52,743 nt of DNA from Paludibacteraceae bacterium (GCA_024401565.1 JAKSKU010000017.1:1-52743); one strand, 5' to 3'; shown: positions 30,901 through 40,221, counted from the first letter of the stretch. Made by a program: numbers and translations. The notes: generated from the sequence alone by a model not told the origin.

Positions 30901-33900
30901 TAAAAGGGACTCATACTCTTGTGGGTTATGATACAGCCGGGTGTGCGTCGTTGCCTAAAACGGTTTTTGCTAAAGAGATCGCTTTGCCTCGTGTGCAAAT
31001 AGACGGTGTCGACCATCTTTGCGGCGTTTCAGACAGCGTTACTCTTAATGCGAATGTTGTGGATTGTACGCGTCTGCATTGGAATACGGGAGATACAGCA
31101 TCGTCTATCGATATATTCCGTCCTGGAGAATATACAGTGGTGGGCTATAATGGTGGATGTGTTTCAGACACCGCGCGTTATATTGTGAGGAAGTTGCCGT
31201 TGCCAGAAATAAGTTTTGCGGAAGGAAAAATGAAATCGTTTTGCCGTGGAAGCAGTGTCTCATTTGTCGCGGAAAGTGATGATGGAGCCCGGTTGGCGTG
31301 GAGTAATGGCGTGAATGGCATTAGGATTGATGTGGATGAGGAAGGATATTATAAAGTAGAGGCGACGGATCTAAATGGATGTAAATCTGTTGATTCTGTA
31401 TATGCAAGAAGGATGACGGTGCCATTTATCTCTATCTCTGGTGATTCTGTGTTGTGTGAGAAATCATCTGTTGATCTTGTGGCTAATGGTGTTGAGTGCC
31501 GGAAGATTATATGGAATGACGGTAGTGTTGGCAAGACAATGTCGGTAGACGGTGGCGGAGATTATTGGGTAGTGGGGTATGATACAATGGGTTGCAGGTC
31601 GGATACTGCCCGCCATAAAGTGTCTGTACGAAACAATCCTAAGGTCACAATATCTGGTGTGACGCAGATTTCTTCATCACAAACCACCACTCTGACTGCT
31701 GTTGTAAGTGAGTCGGATGGTAGCGGATACCGTTATGTATGGATGCCTAATCATGAAACGAATGATAGGATCACGGTGGATGGAAGCTCTATAAATATGT
31801 ATGCCAACTATTCCGTTACTGTATATGATGAGTATGGTTGCTTCGACCATTCTGCCGTGCGTGTGACCACATCTCCGCTTTCGGTCAGCGGAAAATTTGA
31901 ATTCTGTGAAGGTGATTCAACGACTGTTTCTATTGACGCACCGTCGTCCGCCATAATAAAGTGGAGTGATGGAACAATGGGAAGAAGTGCAACATTCTCT
32001 ACGTCCGGCAAACATTTTGTAGTGGCAACTGCGTTGGATGGATCCGTTGATACCGTTTATTTTCAAACAAATATGTGGAGCAAACCATCTTTGGTTATAT
32101 CAGGGCCAACTTCTATGTGCGATGGAGACACGGCCGTTTTGCATGCTCAGACTGATGCTCAGTACATGCGTTGGAATACTGGTGCTGACGATGCTGAAAT
32201 AGTAGTGCGGACAGGTGGCGGATACGTTGTGGTGGCGACAAGTGAACATGGCTGCACCAATGAGGATTCTGTCTGGGTGACTGCTAATGAGTTGCCTAGA
32301 GTATCCATATCCGGACCCGACACATTGATTCGAGGCACAAGTGGTGAGCTTGTGGCTTCTGGAGCCAAGACATACGTGTGGAATCATGGCACACACCGGT
32401 CTGCGTCTATAGAAATCGCAGAGGCAGGACGCTATCGTGTGGAAGGAACAGACAGCGCTGGTTGTACTGGTTATGCGTATAAAGATGTGGAAATACGAGA
32501 GGTCCCGACGCCGATGGTGAATGATGCGTTAGGAGGGGAACTGACTATATGTGAAGGAGATAGTGTGTTGCTGATTGCGTCTGGTGGCGATTATTACGTC
32601 TGGGATGACGGCAGACGTGGGTACTCAATTTATGCCAATGAGAGCCGAGTGTACAGCGTGTCGGTTTGTTTGAATAACGGAGAGTGCCGAGATGCTTCAT
32701 TTAACGTAAGAGTGGTACCTTTGCCAACGATTGAGGTTGTAGGCAAACGTCATATATGTGAGGGAGAAATGGCTGTTTTGACGGCAATGACAACTTCCGG
32801 ATCAAATGTTCTTTCTTACGAATGGAGCGACGGAAACAGTGGTCCGACTCATCTAGTGTCTATCTCCGACACATTAAGTGTCGTGGCTAAAGATGCAAAC
32901 GGATGTGAAAGTAATCGTGTCGAAACGATAGTTGAGATGCAAAAATCTGAGGATATAATATTGTTTGGGGATTTTGACATTTGCAGTGATGGGGGAGACG
33001 TTGCTGATTTGAAAGTGGATGCAAGCAATTTGTCTAAAGTGGTCTGGATAGACGCAAGTAGTGGAGATACATTGTCGTATGGAGATGAATTTAGTGTTGT
33101 TGTATCAGGCAAATATGAGGTTTTGACAAAAGATAATAATGGTTGCGACAACAAAAAAATGTTTGTTGTTAGAGAAAGACAGTTGCCCGAAATAGAAATA
33201 TTGGGAGCAGAAACACCTGTTTGTGGCAAGGAATACGCACGTTTGCTGGCCACGTCGGACGAGAACTGCACGTTTGAATGGAACACAGGTGATGTGGGAA
33301 ACGAGTTGAAAGCCACAACGGGTGGAAGATACAGCGTCGTCGGGACAAATGAATATGGATGCAAAAAAGAAGCGTCTACCTATTTGATATTCAATGATAT
33401 TCCGGATATGATGACTACTGGAGATTTCAAAATCTGCCCGGGTGAAAGTGTTGCTATTGGTGTGACTGGAGCTGACGACTACGAATGGAGTGGTGTAGAG
33501 ACGCCCGGACTTGCATCTGTCCCATATAATAGCATTCACGGTGATGAATGCATCTTTACAGAGCCGGGCAACGGATATGTTTTAGGTACAGACAAGTATG
33601 GTTGCAAGAAACGAATTGATTTCAAGATAGAGGAAGTGCCAGTCCCGAATGTGGTGATTTCAGCCATACCCGCTAAAATCAGACGTGGAGATTCAGAGGT
33701 GACTTTCTCATTGCAAAGTGACGATGATCTGTCGGATTGCATCTTTAATTGGCTTATGAGTGATGGAGGTTCAACTGCACAACAAACGTTCTCATACACG
33801 TTTGATGCGGATGAAGCGTTGCTCTTTTCTGCGTCTGCTGTGATAGAGACAAAAGAAGGATGTAAATTGCGTCTCCACACCACCATTGAATCTGAATTTG

Positions 33901-34124
33901 TTATTCCAAACACATTTACGCCAAACGGAGATATGATCAACGACCATTTTATGAAGGGTTATCATGTGGAGATAAAAGATAGACATGGCATCATGCTCTA
34001 CCAAGGAAATGATGGTTGGAATGGCGTACTCCCTAATGGAAAAATCACTCCCGACACATATTATTATATTGTGACGGATAAAATCGGACAAAAACATTAC
34101 GGATACGTGACGGTAGCGGGGTGA
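27993..34124 (+). CDS. Giant Ig/PKD-repeat surface protein with CHU_C-type (T9SS type B) C-terminus
   Basis: A 2,043-residue protein. The signal peptide is MVFRSVLFFLLLVSQSVYA. It is followed by about 25 repeats of 65-85 residues, each with the pattern hydrophobic-G, LC/FC, a W near the middle, G-x-Y-x-V and a final GC; most repeats hold two cysteines placed to form a disulphide. The last ~75 residues (VIPNTFTPNGDMINDHF then a region ending GYVTVAG) are the gliding-motility-associated CHU_C domain, which in this phylum directs export as T9SS type B cargo. The family includes SprB-like adhesins. The ATG at 27993 is preferred to a TTG six bases upstream. A PorP/SprF-like gene follows, as in SprB loci. 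Repeats are diverged, not recent copies. Confidence 0.88.
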   Translation: MVFRSVLFFLLLVSQSVYAYKWHNVDGGVFYICGNEVSKLQLEDYSDVKSVEYQQNGNKLPSSGYTFSALYAGMTVDAVITLKDGTVTTETIKILDEPKWTLKADEGKSQICNGVAGTLKAVVRQGTRKIPADFKWEKDGAEVSTSESFSSLEPGKYTLTATAYGCEKSVVATINPSPKPSISGNDGLCIGETLTLTASDMDDYVWENGETTKTATFSSSGDYYVAGSKQIGRDVCLDTLHFTIKRKASANVKIAGVTSFCPGETETTISASHSLLEAQIVSYEWSSGGVPLSSDKSLLVTAEGRYKVEVKTEDGCKSSGDVVIGTTTSVGDVTIPNLTDEICSGSQASFSAEGSDLTYFEWYGSGEPFGTGQSQYAIQKAGDYSVVGYTSNGCQSKAFSFHIDEIKSPAISVTSVAPCEGEVRTLTATYDAGTQFSWISPDSILGLTSASVEIFNTGHYRARVKDPATGCVSEAYTDVAFLPYPVLSLNGNLAFCENELNVIESVVENRSDTRYSYSWADSDGMVVCGDSFVVLKKSGDYELIVSNSHNCETRLPFSVFAAPSPKLNGDTAKHLCENSTVTLTMNGADHYSWSKQGRHLGTDSNKYKATSSGTFMVIGTNDDGCSDTARVKVELAVKPKITDLIKPACGADEGMITLQTDKPCFFKWPDGSADSTIAFSDADSYTVVVTDSVSGCRTNHKVSSVVREIPVGRITSTLFDACDGDSLVIEALFEPQDGDVFYSWNCVPDTSSSIVVKRSGDVVVTATDSFGCKGTSKVNVVFHPLPEFEINSADVVCVDSSAVLSAESVSVLDYVWQNGVAGNTITVDTAGIYSCTAIDAYGCVSSRSKEMVVKQPKVMIVGKSELCRDSIFSFLAEGDCKQYYWNDETVASPFCFASPGLVRVVGVDSFGCRAYAEKLVAERKAPTLVAPDTVSFCERGSVDFVVRSFESVRFEWDDTALTGDLVSTNVKGTHTLVGYDTAGCASLPKTVFAKEIALPRVQIDGVDHLCGVSDSVTLNANVVDCTRLHWNTGDTASSIDIFRPGEYTVVGYNGGCVSDTARYIVRKLPLPEISFAEGKMKSFCRGSSVSFVAESDDGARLAWSNGVNGIRIDVDEEGYYKVEATDLNGCKSVDSVYARRMTVPFISISGDSVLCEKSSVDLVANGVECRKIIWNDGSVGKTMSVDGGGDYWVVGYDTMGCRSDTARHKVSVRNNPKVTISGVTQISSSQTTTLTAVVSESDGSGYRYVWMPNHETNDRITVDGSSINMYANYSVTVYDEYGCFDHSAVRVTTSPLSVSGKFEFCEGDSTTVSIDAPSSAIIKWSDGTMGRSATFSTSGKHFVVATALDGSVDTVYFQTNMWSKPSLVISGPTSMCDGDTAVLHAQTDAQYMRWNTGADDAEIVVRTGGGYVVVATSEHGCTNEDSVWVTANELPRVSISGPDTLIRGTSGELVASGAKTYVWNHGTHRSASIEIAEAGRYRVEGTDSAGCTGYAYKDVEIREVPTPMVNDALGGELTICEGDSVLLIASGGDYYVWDDGRRGYSIYANESRVYSVSVCLNNGECRDASFNVRVVPLPTIEVVGKRHICEGEMAVLTAMTTSGSNVLSYEWSDGNSGPTHLVSISDTLSVVAKDANGCESNRVETIVEMQKSEDIILFGDFDICSDGGDVADLKVDASNLSKVVWIDASSGDTLSYGDEFSVVVSGKYEVLTKDNNGCDNKKMFVVRERQLPEIEILGAETPVCGKEYARLLATSDENCTFEWNTGDVGNELKATTGGRYSVVGTNEYGCKKEASTYLIFNDIPDMMTTGDFKICPGESVAIGVTGADDYEWSGVETPGLASVPYNSIHGDECIFTEPGNGYVLGTDKYGCKKRIDFKIEEVPVPNVVISAIPAKIRRGDSEVTFSLQSDDDLSDCIFNWLMSDGGSTAQQTFSYTFDADEALLFSASAVIETKEGCKLRLHTTIESEFVIPNTFTPNGDMINDHFMKGYHVEIKDRHGIMLYQGNDGWNGVLPNGKITPDTYYYIVTDKIGQKHYGYVTVAG

Positions 34125-34136
34125 GAAAATAAAAAA

Positions 34137-34155
34137 GGATGTGAAAATCACATCC
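34137..34155. terminator. Hairpin after the giant adhesin gene
   Basis: GGATGTGA, loop AAA, TCACATCC: a perfect 8-bp stem 12 bases after the stop. The T-run lies on the minus-strand side (six T), so on the plus strand it is an imperfect terminator and may only reduce readthrough into the following genes. Confidence 0.5.
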
Positions 34156-34286
34156 TCTAAAAATTGGAAGTAGGCATTACCAGCCTTGCATCCAATTTGA
34201 CAATAAAACAACAAACATTCAACGAAAGTATAAAGCAGACCTTTGTCACTAAAGCTTTTCCGTTGAATGTGTTTAATGCAAAAGTA

Positions 34287-34760
34287 ATGATTGATATTAA
34301 TACGGCAATAGAAAATTTGAAAAAACTCTCGGAATACTACAAAAAAATTGAATTCACAAGTTCAGTTGGGTTTTATACTAATGTTTGCAATGCACTTTTG
34401 TTGCCTGAAAGAGAGGGCGTAAGTCGTTATGATGATTTTGAGATTAAATATGTCGATGGCTATAGAAATGTTTTTTCCATTAGAATCTCTAATCATCATG
34501 CTAATACAAATTCTTACATTGAGCATGAAAATATTAAAGATTATAATCTTAGCATATTGATTTCAAGACGTATTAAATCAAACAATTTTGTGGCTAGTCC
34601 AGAGGTTCGGTTAGATGAATTTGTTTATTTTGACAATAGGTTGGTAAAGATTGATTATCCATTGTCTAAGATATGTGATAGTATAATTTGCTTTTTACAA
34701 ACGGGAGTCTATAAGGATTTGACTAGTGTCGCATTTGTCAATTTATCTCCAAAATCTTAA
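34287..34760 (+). CDS. Hypothetical protein
   Basis: A 157-residue soluble protein from the ATG at 34287 (MIDINTAIENLKKLSEYY). The frame stays open upstream to a TTG at 34164, just after the hairpin of the preceding gene, so a longer form of up to 198 residues is possible. No signal peptide or membrane segment is seen. Predicted content is mixed helix and strand. I do not recognise the family. It is more AT-rich than its neighbours and separates a giant T9SS adhesin gene from its likely PorP/SprF partner, which suggests a later insertion. Confidence 0.6.
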   Translation: MIDINTAIENLKKLSEYYKKIEFTSSVGFYTNVCNALLLPEREGVSRYDDFEIKYVDGYRNVFSIRISNHHANTNSYIEHENIKDYNLSILISRRIKSNNFVASPEVRLDEFVYFDNRLVKIDYPLSKICDSIICFLQTGVYKDLTSVAFVNLSPKS

Positions 34761-34774
34761 CAAATAACATATTT

Positions 34775-35764
34775 ATGTTCATTAGCAGTTACAAAAAAAA
34801 CAGAATTAGATTAGCAATCGTGCTATTCTTTACATTGTTTCCATTCTTTATTTCCGCTCAGACGGATGCCAATGCCCTTCATTTCTGGACTGACAGGTCG
34901 CCGTTTTCTCCATCATACCTTGTGCCGATGACGCATGCGTCTCTGCTTGGCAGAATGCAGCAGATTGGGTATGAAGGCCAGCCTCTTTCGTTCTGGGGAT
35001 GTTTTAGCCAGTATAAACCGAAATTGAGATCGTTGTTTGGCGGCAAAATCCAGTTTGATAGGGCTGGATATACGTCTACAACAAAGATTGACGGCAATTA
35101 TATATTTAGTCTAGGGTCAGACGATGATCGCGTAAATCTTGGTCTTGAGGGTGGAGTAGGGATGCATCATAAGGATGTTGAGAAGATCACAGCCGACGAC
35201 ATGGATGACGCTTATTTGTATGATGGAAATGAGGTGAATCCCAATTTCAGCTTTGGTGTGGAGTGGATACATAAACGACGAATTGTAGGAACTGAGGATG
35301 GCGAGACCACCGTCGGCATAGCTGCAAAGAATATGGAGGATTGGGTGACGCGTCAGAATCGACGAATCACTGTCAATGCCTTCTACCTTTATGGATCCTA
35401 CCGTCGCCCCACATTGAGAAGACTCCATTTATTTGCAGGAGGAATGGCTCAGTTGTATGATTTCGACCGTTTGCAGGGAGAGATCCACGTTGCGCTTATC
35501 AAAGCAAAGAATAAGGAAGTCGACGCGTGGACTGGAGGCGTCAGTTGTAGACATAGTCTGGTGGGTGGAGGCTCCACGGATCTGATTATCAATGCTGGAG
35601 TAGGACTTGGTGAACATCTCTATCTCGGATACAGTTTTGATTTAGTGGTGCATGGAGATTTTGCGTCGCCCTTCTCCACACACGAAATCATCCTCGAGTA
35701 TAAATTCAAGGACAAGCGATGTCATGCCGACAAATCAAGCTGGTATTTGATGGGAGGAAAATAA
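34775..35764 (+). CDS. PorP/SprF family type IX secretion membrane protein
   Basis: A 329-residue outer membrane protein. The signal peptide ends at about FFISA-Q; the mature part begins with the family feature of an early FNPA-like segment (here SPFSPSYLVPMTHAS), followed by alternating beta strands and a C-terminal strand ending GYSFDLVVHGDF and then EIILEYKF. In Flavobacterium, sprF follows sprB and is needed for secretion of that giant adhesin; PorP-family members are linked to specific CHU_C cargo. By position this is the likely partner of the 2,043-residue protein. The role is inference from family and context. Confidence 0.75.
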   Translation: MFISSYKKNRIRLAIVLFFTLFPFFISAQTDANALHFWTDRSPFSPSYLVPMTHASLLGRMQQIGYEGQPLSFWGCFSQYKPKLRSLFGGKIQFDRAGYTSTTKIDGNYIFSLGSDDDRVNLGLEGGVGMHHKDVEKITADDMDDAYLYDGNEVNPNFSFGVEWIHKRRIVGTEDGETTVGIAAKNMEDWVTRQNRRITVNAFYLYGSYRRPTLRRLHLFAGGMAQLYDFDRLQGEIHVALIKAKNKEVDAWTGGVSCRHSLVGGGSTDLIINAGVGLGEHLYLGYSFDLVVHGDFASPFSTHEIILEYKFKDKRCHADKSSWYLMGGK

Positions 35765-35765
35765 A

Positions 35766-35831
35766 AATGCTAAATGCTGAATGTGAAATGCGGAATGGGC
35801 GTTCATTTCGAATTTCGCATTTCGAATTTCG
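35766..35831. repeat. AT-rich AATGCT/CGAATTTCGCATTT repeat
   Basis: Spacer between the convergent PorP-like and J-protein genes. A 14-bp unit CATTTCGAATTTCG occurs in tandem at 35804-35817 and 35818-35831, after AAATGCTAAATGCTGAATG. A related 14-bp unit, differing by T to A, lies at 47455-47482, and similar spacers flank several J-protein genes. Confidence 0.65.
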
Positions 35832-35834
35832 CAT

Positions 35835-37385
35835 TTACTTTATTCCCCTCGCCGTTTTCACCACTTCCCACGCCATATTGATCTGCTTCATGGTCTCTGT
35901 TGCCTGACGGATGGCTTCGTTGTCCAAAGCGGAGTATTTGTCGGGATGGTATTCCTTTACCAAAGCACGGTATGCCTTTTTGATCTCTTCATTGGAAGCC
36001 TTGCTGTTGAGACCAAGTACTGTGTAGGCTTCATCCACGGGACTTTTTACGTGCTGATGGAAGTCGTAGCTATTTCGATTGTTATAATCTTTTGAGTCGG
36101 ATTGTTGAGAGTCTTTGTCTTTATAAAAACCTTTGTAATGCTTTTTTATAAAAAGAGTGTAGATGCTGTCGAATTGAGAAGTCGAAATATTTAAATTCCT
36201 TGAGATTTTTTGGATACATGAATACTCTTTGTCGGAGAAGTGGTCGTCGGCGTATGCCACAGCCAATAGTTCCATTATAAGCTCTGATTTGGCTATATAA
36301 CCGAGACTTTCGTTTATCGCTTGATACACTTCATTCAAATCTGTTGTTTGGTCGAAAATATCCTTGAAGTTTTTGAGGGCTTCTGTTTGCATCTCCACCG
36401 ACTCGTAGTATCTGCAAATAGTCTCCTTGATTTTATCCAATTCGCACACCATCTGTTTGCCGTCGGCCTTCATCACTTCTGCAAGGAGCACAAGAATGCT
36501 ATCCTTATATGTCGTTTCCTTTTGGGTATTTTTTTTAGAGTTTTCTAGTAGATCGTGTGCCGATCTTATGATTTTATTTATGGCTGATATTTTGTGTTCT
36601 GACTCATAACCGCATGGATCTGCAGTGTCTGGATAGTATTTCATTGTCAAAGCACGAAAAGCCTTTTTTATATTGGTTTCATTGTAGCAGTCGACACCGA
36701 AAATGTTTAATGCGTCTTGTTTGGATAAAGTTATTGAATTGATGGAAAAATCAGATGGAGTTAGGAAATAACCGTGTCTGTGCATTACATGGAATATGGC
36801 GCATATTGTTTGGAAATCCTCATTTGAGATGTTTATTTTTTCTATGATATTCTGTATCATGGCATATTTGTCATCTTTTAAGACATTGTCGGCATAGGCA
36901 GCAGACAACAATTCCATGATAATCTCAGATTTGGCTGCGAAATTGAAGTCGAGATTTATACCATCGCATATCTTGTCAATATTAATCGTATTGACGTCTT
37001 GGAATAAGGTTTGATATTGATCAAATAATTTTTGGGGCTCTTTTTCCGACTTGTAATATCTGCGTATTATGGAGTCTGCATGTTCGTCTTTTTTAATGCA
37101 AATGCCTTTCATTCTCACTTGCAACGCAATGATATAGTACACGAGTTTGGAAAGTTTTTCTTTCCTGGTTTCAGATTTGTTCACGCCAGACGTTTGGTTG
37201 CCCATCCAATTGTCGTAAGTCGTATTTCTTTTCTTTTCCAGTTGGTCATCTTCTATGCTGTTGAGAATTCGTTGCCCCAATAAATAAATTAACGATGCGA
37301 CAGTGGATATAATGCCCCAAAACATGGCAGCCCAACCACTTGGATTTATATTGCCTAATACACATGTTATTATGAGTGTTGTCAT
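35835..37385 (-). CDS. Membrane-anchored TerB-TerB J-domain protein (array member 1)
   Basis: A 516-residue DjlA-like protein. A hydrophobic anchor (about 17-38) is followed by a TerB-like helical domain (about 80-205), a J-like module (about 224-284) in which HPD is replaced by YPD, a second TerB-like domain (about 293-416, with LVLLAEVMKADGKQM and AYADD), an Asn/Ser-rich linker and a C-terminal J domain (about 451-516) with HPD at 480-482. J domains stimulate the ATPase of DnaK; loss of HPD normally abolishes this, so only the last module should be active. The frame opens at a TTG (37394); the ATG at 37385 is chosen. The final ~30 codons are shared with all array members. Confidence 0.82.
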   Translation of the reverse strand: MTTLIITCVLGNINPSGWAAMFWGIISTVASLIYLLGQRILNSIEDDQLEKKRNTTYDNWMGNQTSGVNKSETRKEKLSKLVYYIIALQVRMKGICIKKDEHADSIIRRYYKSEKEPQKLFDQYQTLFQDVNTINIDKICDGINLDFNFAAKSEIIMELLSAAYADNVLKDDKYAMIQNIIEKINISNEDFQTICAIFHVMHRHGYFLTPSDFSINSITLSKQDALNIFGVDCYNETNIKKAFRALTMKYYPDTADPCGYESEHKISAINKIIRSAHDLLENSKKNTQKETTYKDSILVLLAEVMKADGKQMVCELDKIKETICRYYESVEMQTEALKNFKDIFDQTTDLNEVYQAINESLGYIAKSELIMELLAVAYADDHFSDKEYSCIQKISRNLNISTSQFDSIYTLFIKKHYKGFYKDKDSQQSDSKDYNNRNSYDFHQHVKSPVDEAYTVLGLNSKASNEEIKKAYRALVKEYHPDKYSALDNEAIRQATETMKQINMAWEVVKTARGIK

Positions 37386-37428
37386 TATTTTCAAGATGTC
37401 AATTAGTTATTCATTATTTCACAATTAG

Positions 37429-38769
37429 TCATTTCATTCCCCTCGCCACTTTCTCCACATCCCATGCCTTGTTGATCTGCTTCATAGTCTCTGTGGCCTG
37501 ACGGACAGCCTCTTCACCTAAAGTGGAGAATCTGTCGGGGTGGTATTCCTTTGCCAAAGCACGGTATGCTTTTTTGATCTCCTCGTCTGATGCGTTGTCT
37601 GCGACGTTAAGAATTTCGTATGCGTCATTCAAATCTGAACTATGTGATGCATTCGATTTATTGGTATTGTGGTAAGATTCGTTATTATTGTCTTTGGATT
37701 CGTTAGACCTGTTAGATGACGATTTAGAATAGTCATCATATTTATTTTGCTTATTTCCGGTATTGTATTTATACGAGCCTTCTTTATGCTTTTTTTTGAA
37801 TATCTTTCTGATTCTCTGGTATTTGTCCTGTTTGATATTTAGCATATTAGCAATCTTTGCTAAGAGCTCCCCTTCTTCTAATGTGACCTCATCGTCAGCG
37901 TATGCCACTTCCAGCAGTTCCATTATTATTTCACTTTTGGATGTGATGTCAAACTGCTTGTTGATGCTTTCGCAAATATGTTTTAATGAGTATGGATTGG
38001 GATTGTCAAGAATATACTTAAACTGCAAAAGAGCTTTTTTTTGTGTTGCAGGTGTATTGTAATACCTTTGAATAGTGAGTTTCACTTTGTCCAACTCACA
38101 ACTCATTAGCCTATTGTCGGCTTTCATTACTTCAGCGAGCAATAGAAGAATAGAATATTTGAAATCAGATACGTTTTTAGTGAATTCTGGGTCCTCTTCG
38201 TCTTCTTGGGGACGTTCTTTCAAGAAACGGTTGTAAAGCATGTGATATTCATTATCACTGAAATACAAACGTTTGGCAATTCTCTTTATAGTCAAATCCT
38301 CATCAATGGCAAAATAATTGTCGGCGTAGGCAACTGAGAACAAATCAATGAGAATTTGCTCTTTTGCTTTTTTATTTAGATATATATTGAGGAATCCGCA
38401 TGATTCGTTTATGTCGTGGCGTTGTTTGAGCAGCTTTCTAAATCCTTTTTTTGAATCATTCAATACATTTAACCTGTAATTAGCATAATATTTGTTGATG
38501 AGAGAAAACACTTTTTCAATCTCTATGTCATTCTGCTTGTTATCTGCCGACACTACTTCCGCAAGTAGAATTAATATATGGTGGTTCACTATATGGTGGT
38601 TCACTTCGTCTTGTTTCTCATTTGTGGTGGTGTCGTCTTTATAAACCAATAGAACAATGCTAAGCAATATAAGGCCAATAGAATAATAACAATATACAGG
38701 TGCTCCAAATAAGAGAATTAAAATACCGATTGCAATGGCAACTCCGCAAATTATTTTGTTTGATATCAT
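37429..38769 (-). CDS. Membrane-anchored TerB-TerB J-domain protein (array member 2)
   Basis: A 446-residue member with two hydrophobic segments at the N-terminus (about 6-42), TerB-like domains at about 60-185 and 203-330, a Ser/Asn-rich linker (331-380) and a C-terminal J domain with HPD at 410-412. The characteristic acidic pair after YAD in each TerB-like domain (VAYADNYF, VAYADDE) resembles the metal-binding motif region of TerB. The order anchor-TerB-J is that of E. coli DjlA, a membrane co-chaperone of DnaK. Only 43 bases separate its start of translation from... the preceding gene lies 18 bases upstream (38788), so the two are probably co-transcribed. Confidence 0.82.
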   Translation of the reverse strand: MISNKIICGVAIAIGILILLFGAPVYCYYSIGLILLSIVLLVYKDDTTTNEKQDEVNHHIVNHHILILLAEVVSADNKQNDIEIEKVFSLINKYYANYRLNVLNDSKKGFRKLLKQRHDINESCGFLNIYLNKKAKEQILIDLFSVAYADNYFAIDEDLTIKRIAKRLYFSDNEYHMLYNRFLKERPQEDEEDPEFTKNVSDFKYSILLLLAEVMKADNRLMSCELDKVKLTIQRYYNTPATQKKALLQFKYILDNPNPYSLKHICESINKQFDITSKSEIIMELLEVAYADDEVTLEEGELLAKIANMLNIKQDKYQRIRKIFKKKHKEGSYKYNTGNKQNKYDDYSKSSSNRSNESKDNNNESYHNTNKSNASHSSDLNDAYEILNVADNASDEEIKKAYRALAKEYHPDRFSTLGEEAVRQATETMKQINKAWDVEKVARGMK

Positions 38770-38787
38770 GATTTTATTGCAGTTTTA

Positions 38788-40173
38788 TTACTTTATTCTC
38801 CTCTCCATCTTCACCACTTCCCATGCTATGTTGATCTGCTTCATAGTCTCTGTAGCCTGACGGATAGCTTCGTCGCCCAAAGAAGCGGCATTGTCTGGAT
38901 GATATTTGACGGCAAGTGCACGGTATGCTTTCTTGACCTCTTCGTCTGACGCATCTTTTGTCATACCAAGAATGTCGTAGGCGTCTTGAATATAATCTCT
39001 TGTTTCGTAATTTGTCTCAGCGTTATCGCTTTCATTTTGGTTATCGTTTTGGTATTCTTTATAGTTATTGTCATTGTCATAATATCCCTCTTTAAGTTTT
39101 TTTAGAAATAGAGTATAGATACTATTATACTGTTGAGGTGTGATATTTAGATTCTTAACAAAACGTTTGATTAATGCCTTCTCTTTATCGTGGTATTTGT
39201 TGTCGGCGTATGCGACGGCTAACAATTCCATGATAATTTCTGATTTTGCGGCGTAATCAAAATGCTCGTTGATATTGACAAACACAAGACTCATTTCTGG
39301 TCGGGTGTTGAGAAGAGACAAGAATTGTAATTGTGCATCTCTCTGCTTCTCCGCTGTATCGTAGTATCTGCGGATTATTCTGTTGATACGGCCCAACTCC
39401 TCAACCATCATTTTCGTGTCTGCCTTCATCACCTCTGCCAACAGCACAAGAATACAATATTTATATCTGGATTCTTCGTCTGTGAATTCAGTGTATTCCT
39501 GATTTTCGAATTCAGTGTCATTGTCCTTTGTGCTATTGTTTTCTGCACTATTATTCTTTGTCTTAGACTTAGATCTTTTTCTTTTGTTATAAGTTTTTTC
39601 TTTGTGTTTCTCCTTTTGATTTTCATTCTCATTCTCATTCTCATTGAATTCTCCATTAGCTCGTCTTTTCAAGTCTCTGTATTCATCATGTGAGATCTTT
39701 AGTTCTCTTTGAATCTCTTGCATAATGAGACTTTCGTTGGAGGAGAAATAATTATCGGCATAAGCTGCCTTCATCAGATAATACATTATTTCTAATATCT
39801 CATTGTGAGTAAGATTCTTATTGAGATACTTATAGTATTTTTCTGTGTTGTTTGTGTCTACACTATTAAGGATTACTTGGAACTGATTCAGTGCGTTTTT
39901 TTGTTCTTTTTCGTCTTTATAATATTGGCAGATGATTTCATTTGCAATATGTAATTTTTGTTTAGATATATATAGATAAGCCTTTAGCACCTTTGCCAAT
40001 AATACAAGAAAGGAGCATTCTTCCAAATTGGATTTTTGATTTGTGTAAGTTGATCCGAAAAAAATGGATCCGGCTATAATCATGAGCAGTCCTAATATAA
40101 TCTCACCATTGAAAAGACATAGTAGGCTAATAAATAAAAGGGTAATAGCTATTATTATTGATTTGATACTCAT
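38788..40173 (-). CDS. Membrane-anchored TerB-TerB J-domain protein (array member 3)
   Basis: A 461-residue member. Two hydrophobic helices (about 4-40), TerB-like domains at about 50-172 and 236-365, separated by a highly charged low-complexity segment (175-235) that begins with an Asn-Glu dipeptide run and continues into Lys/Arg-rich sequence; C-terminal J domain with HPD at 425-427. The Asn-Glu run is encoded by a tandem TCATTC hexamer (near 39625-39650), which could vary in length. Of all intact members its tail is closest to orphan tail A at 42719-42805. It has its own -7 box (40190-40197). Confidence 0.82.
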   Translation of the reverse strand: MSIKSIIIAITLLFISLLCLFNGEIILGLLMIIAGSIFFGSTYTNQKSNLEECSFLVLLAKVLKAYLYISKQKLHIANEIICQYYKDEKEQKNALNQFQVILNSVDTNNTEKYYKYLNKNLTHNEILEIMYYLMKAAYADNYFSSNESLIMQEIQRELKISHDEYRDLKRRANGEFNENENENENQKEKHKEKTYNKRKRSKSKTKNNSAENNSTKDNDTEFENQEYTEFTDEESRYKYCILVLLAEVMKADTKMMVEELGRINRIIRRYYDTAEKQRDAQLQFLSLLNTRPEMSLVFVNINEHFDYAAKSEIIMELLAVAYADNKYHDKEKALIKRFVKNLNITPQQYNSIYTLFLKKLKEGYYDNDNNYKEYQNDNQNESDNAETNYETRDYIQDAYDILGMTKDASDEEVKKAYRALAVKYHPDNAASLGDEAIRQATETMKQINIAWEVVKMERRIK

Positions 40174-40189
40174 ATTGACTCATTTTCCG

Positions 40190-40197
40190 CAAAGATA
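40190..40197 (-). promoter_or_regulatory. -7 box of array member 3
   Basis: TATCTTTG on the minus strand fits TANNTTTG and lies 17 bases before the ATG at 40173, in the 48-base gap after array member 4. It could start a transcript covering members 3, 2 and 1. Confidence 0.45.
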
Positions 40198-40221
40198 CGA
40201 TTATTTTGATAGATTGACGAA

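Noticed and set aside
27993-34124. Recently amplified tandem repeats in the giant adhesin
   Set aside because: Repeats share a pattern but little identity at protein or DNA level, so they are old and not slippage-prone.
34164-34286. N-terminal extension of the hypothetical gene to a TTG
   Set aside because: It starts directly behind the hairpin of the preceding gene and needs a non-ATG start; kept only as an alternative.
39331-39693. 120-codon open frame opposite array member 3
   Set aside because: It is the mirror of the low-complexity linker and TerB region of a well-supported gene; repeated Ile/Leu/Phe runs come from the complementary strand.
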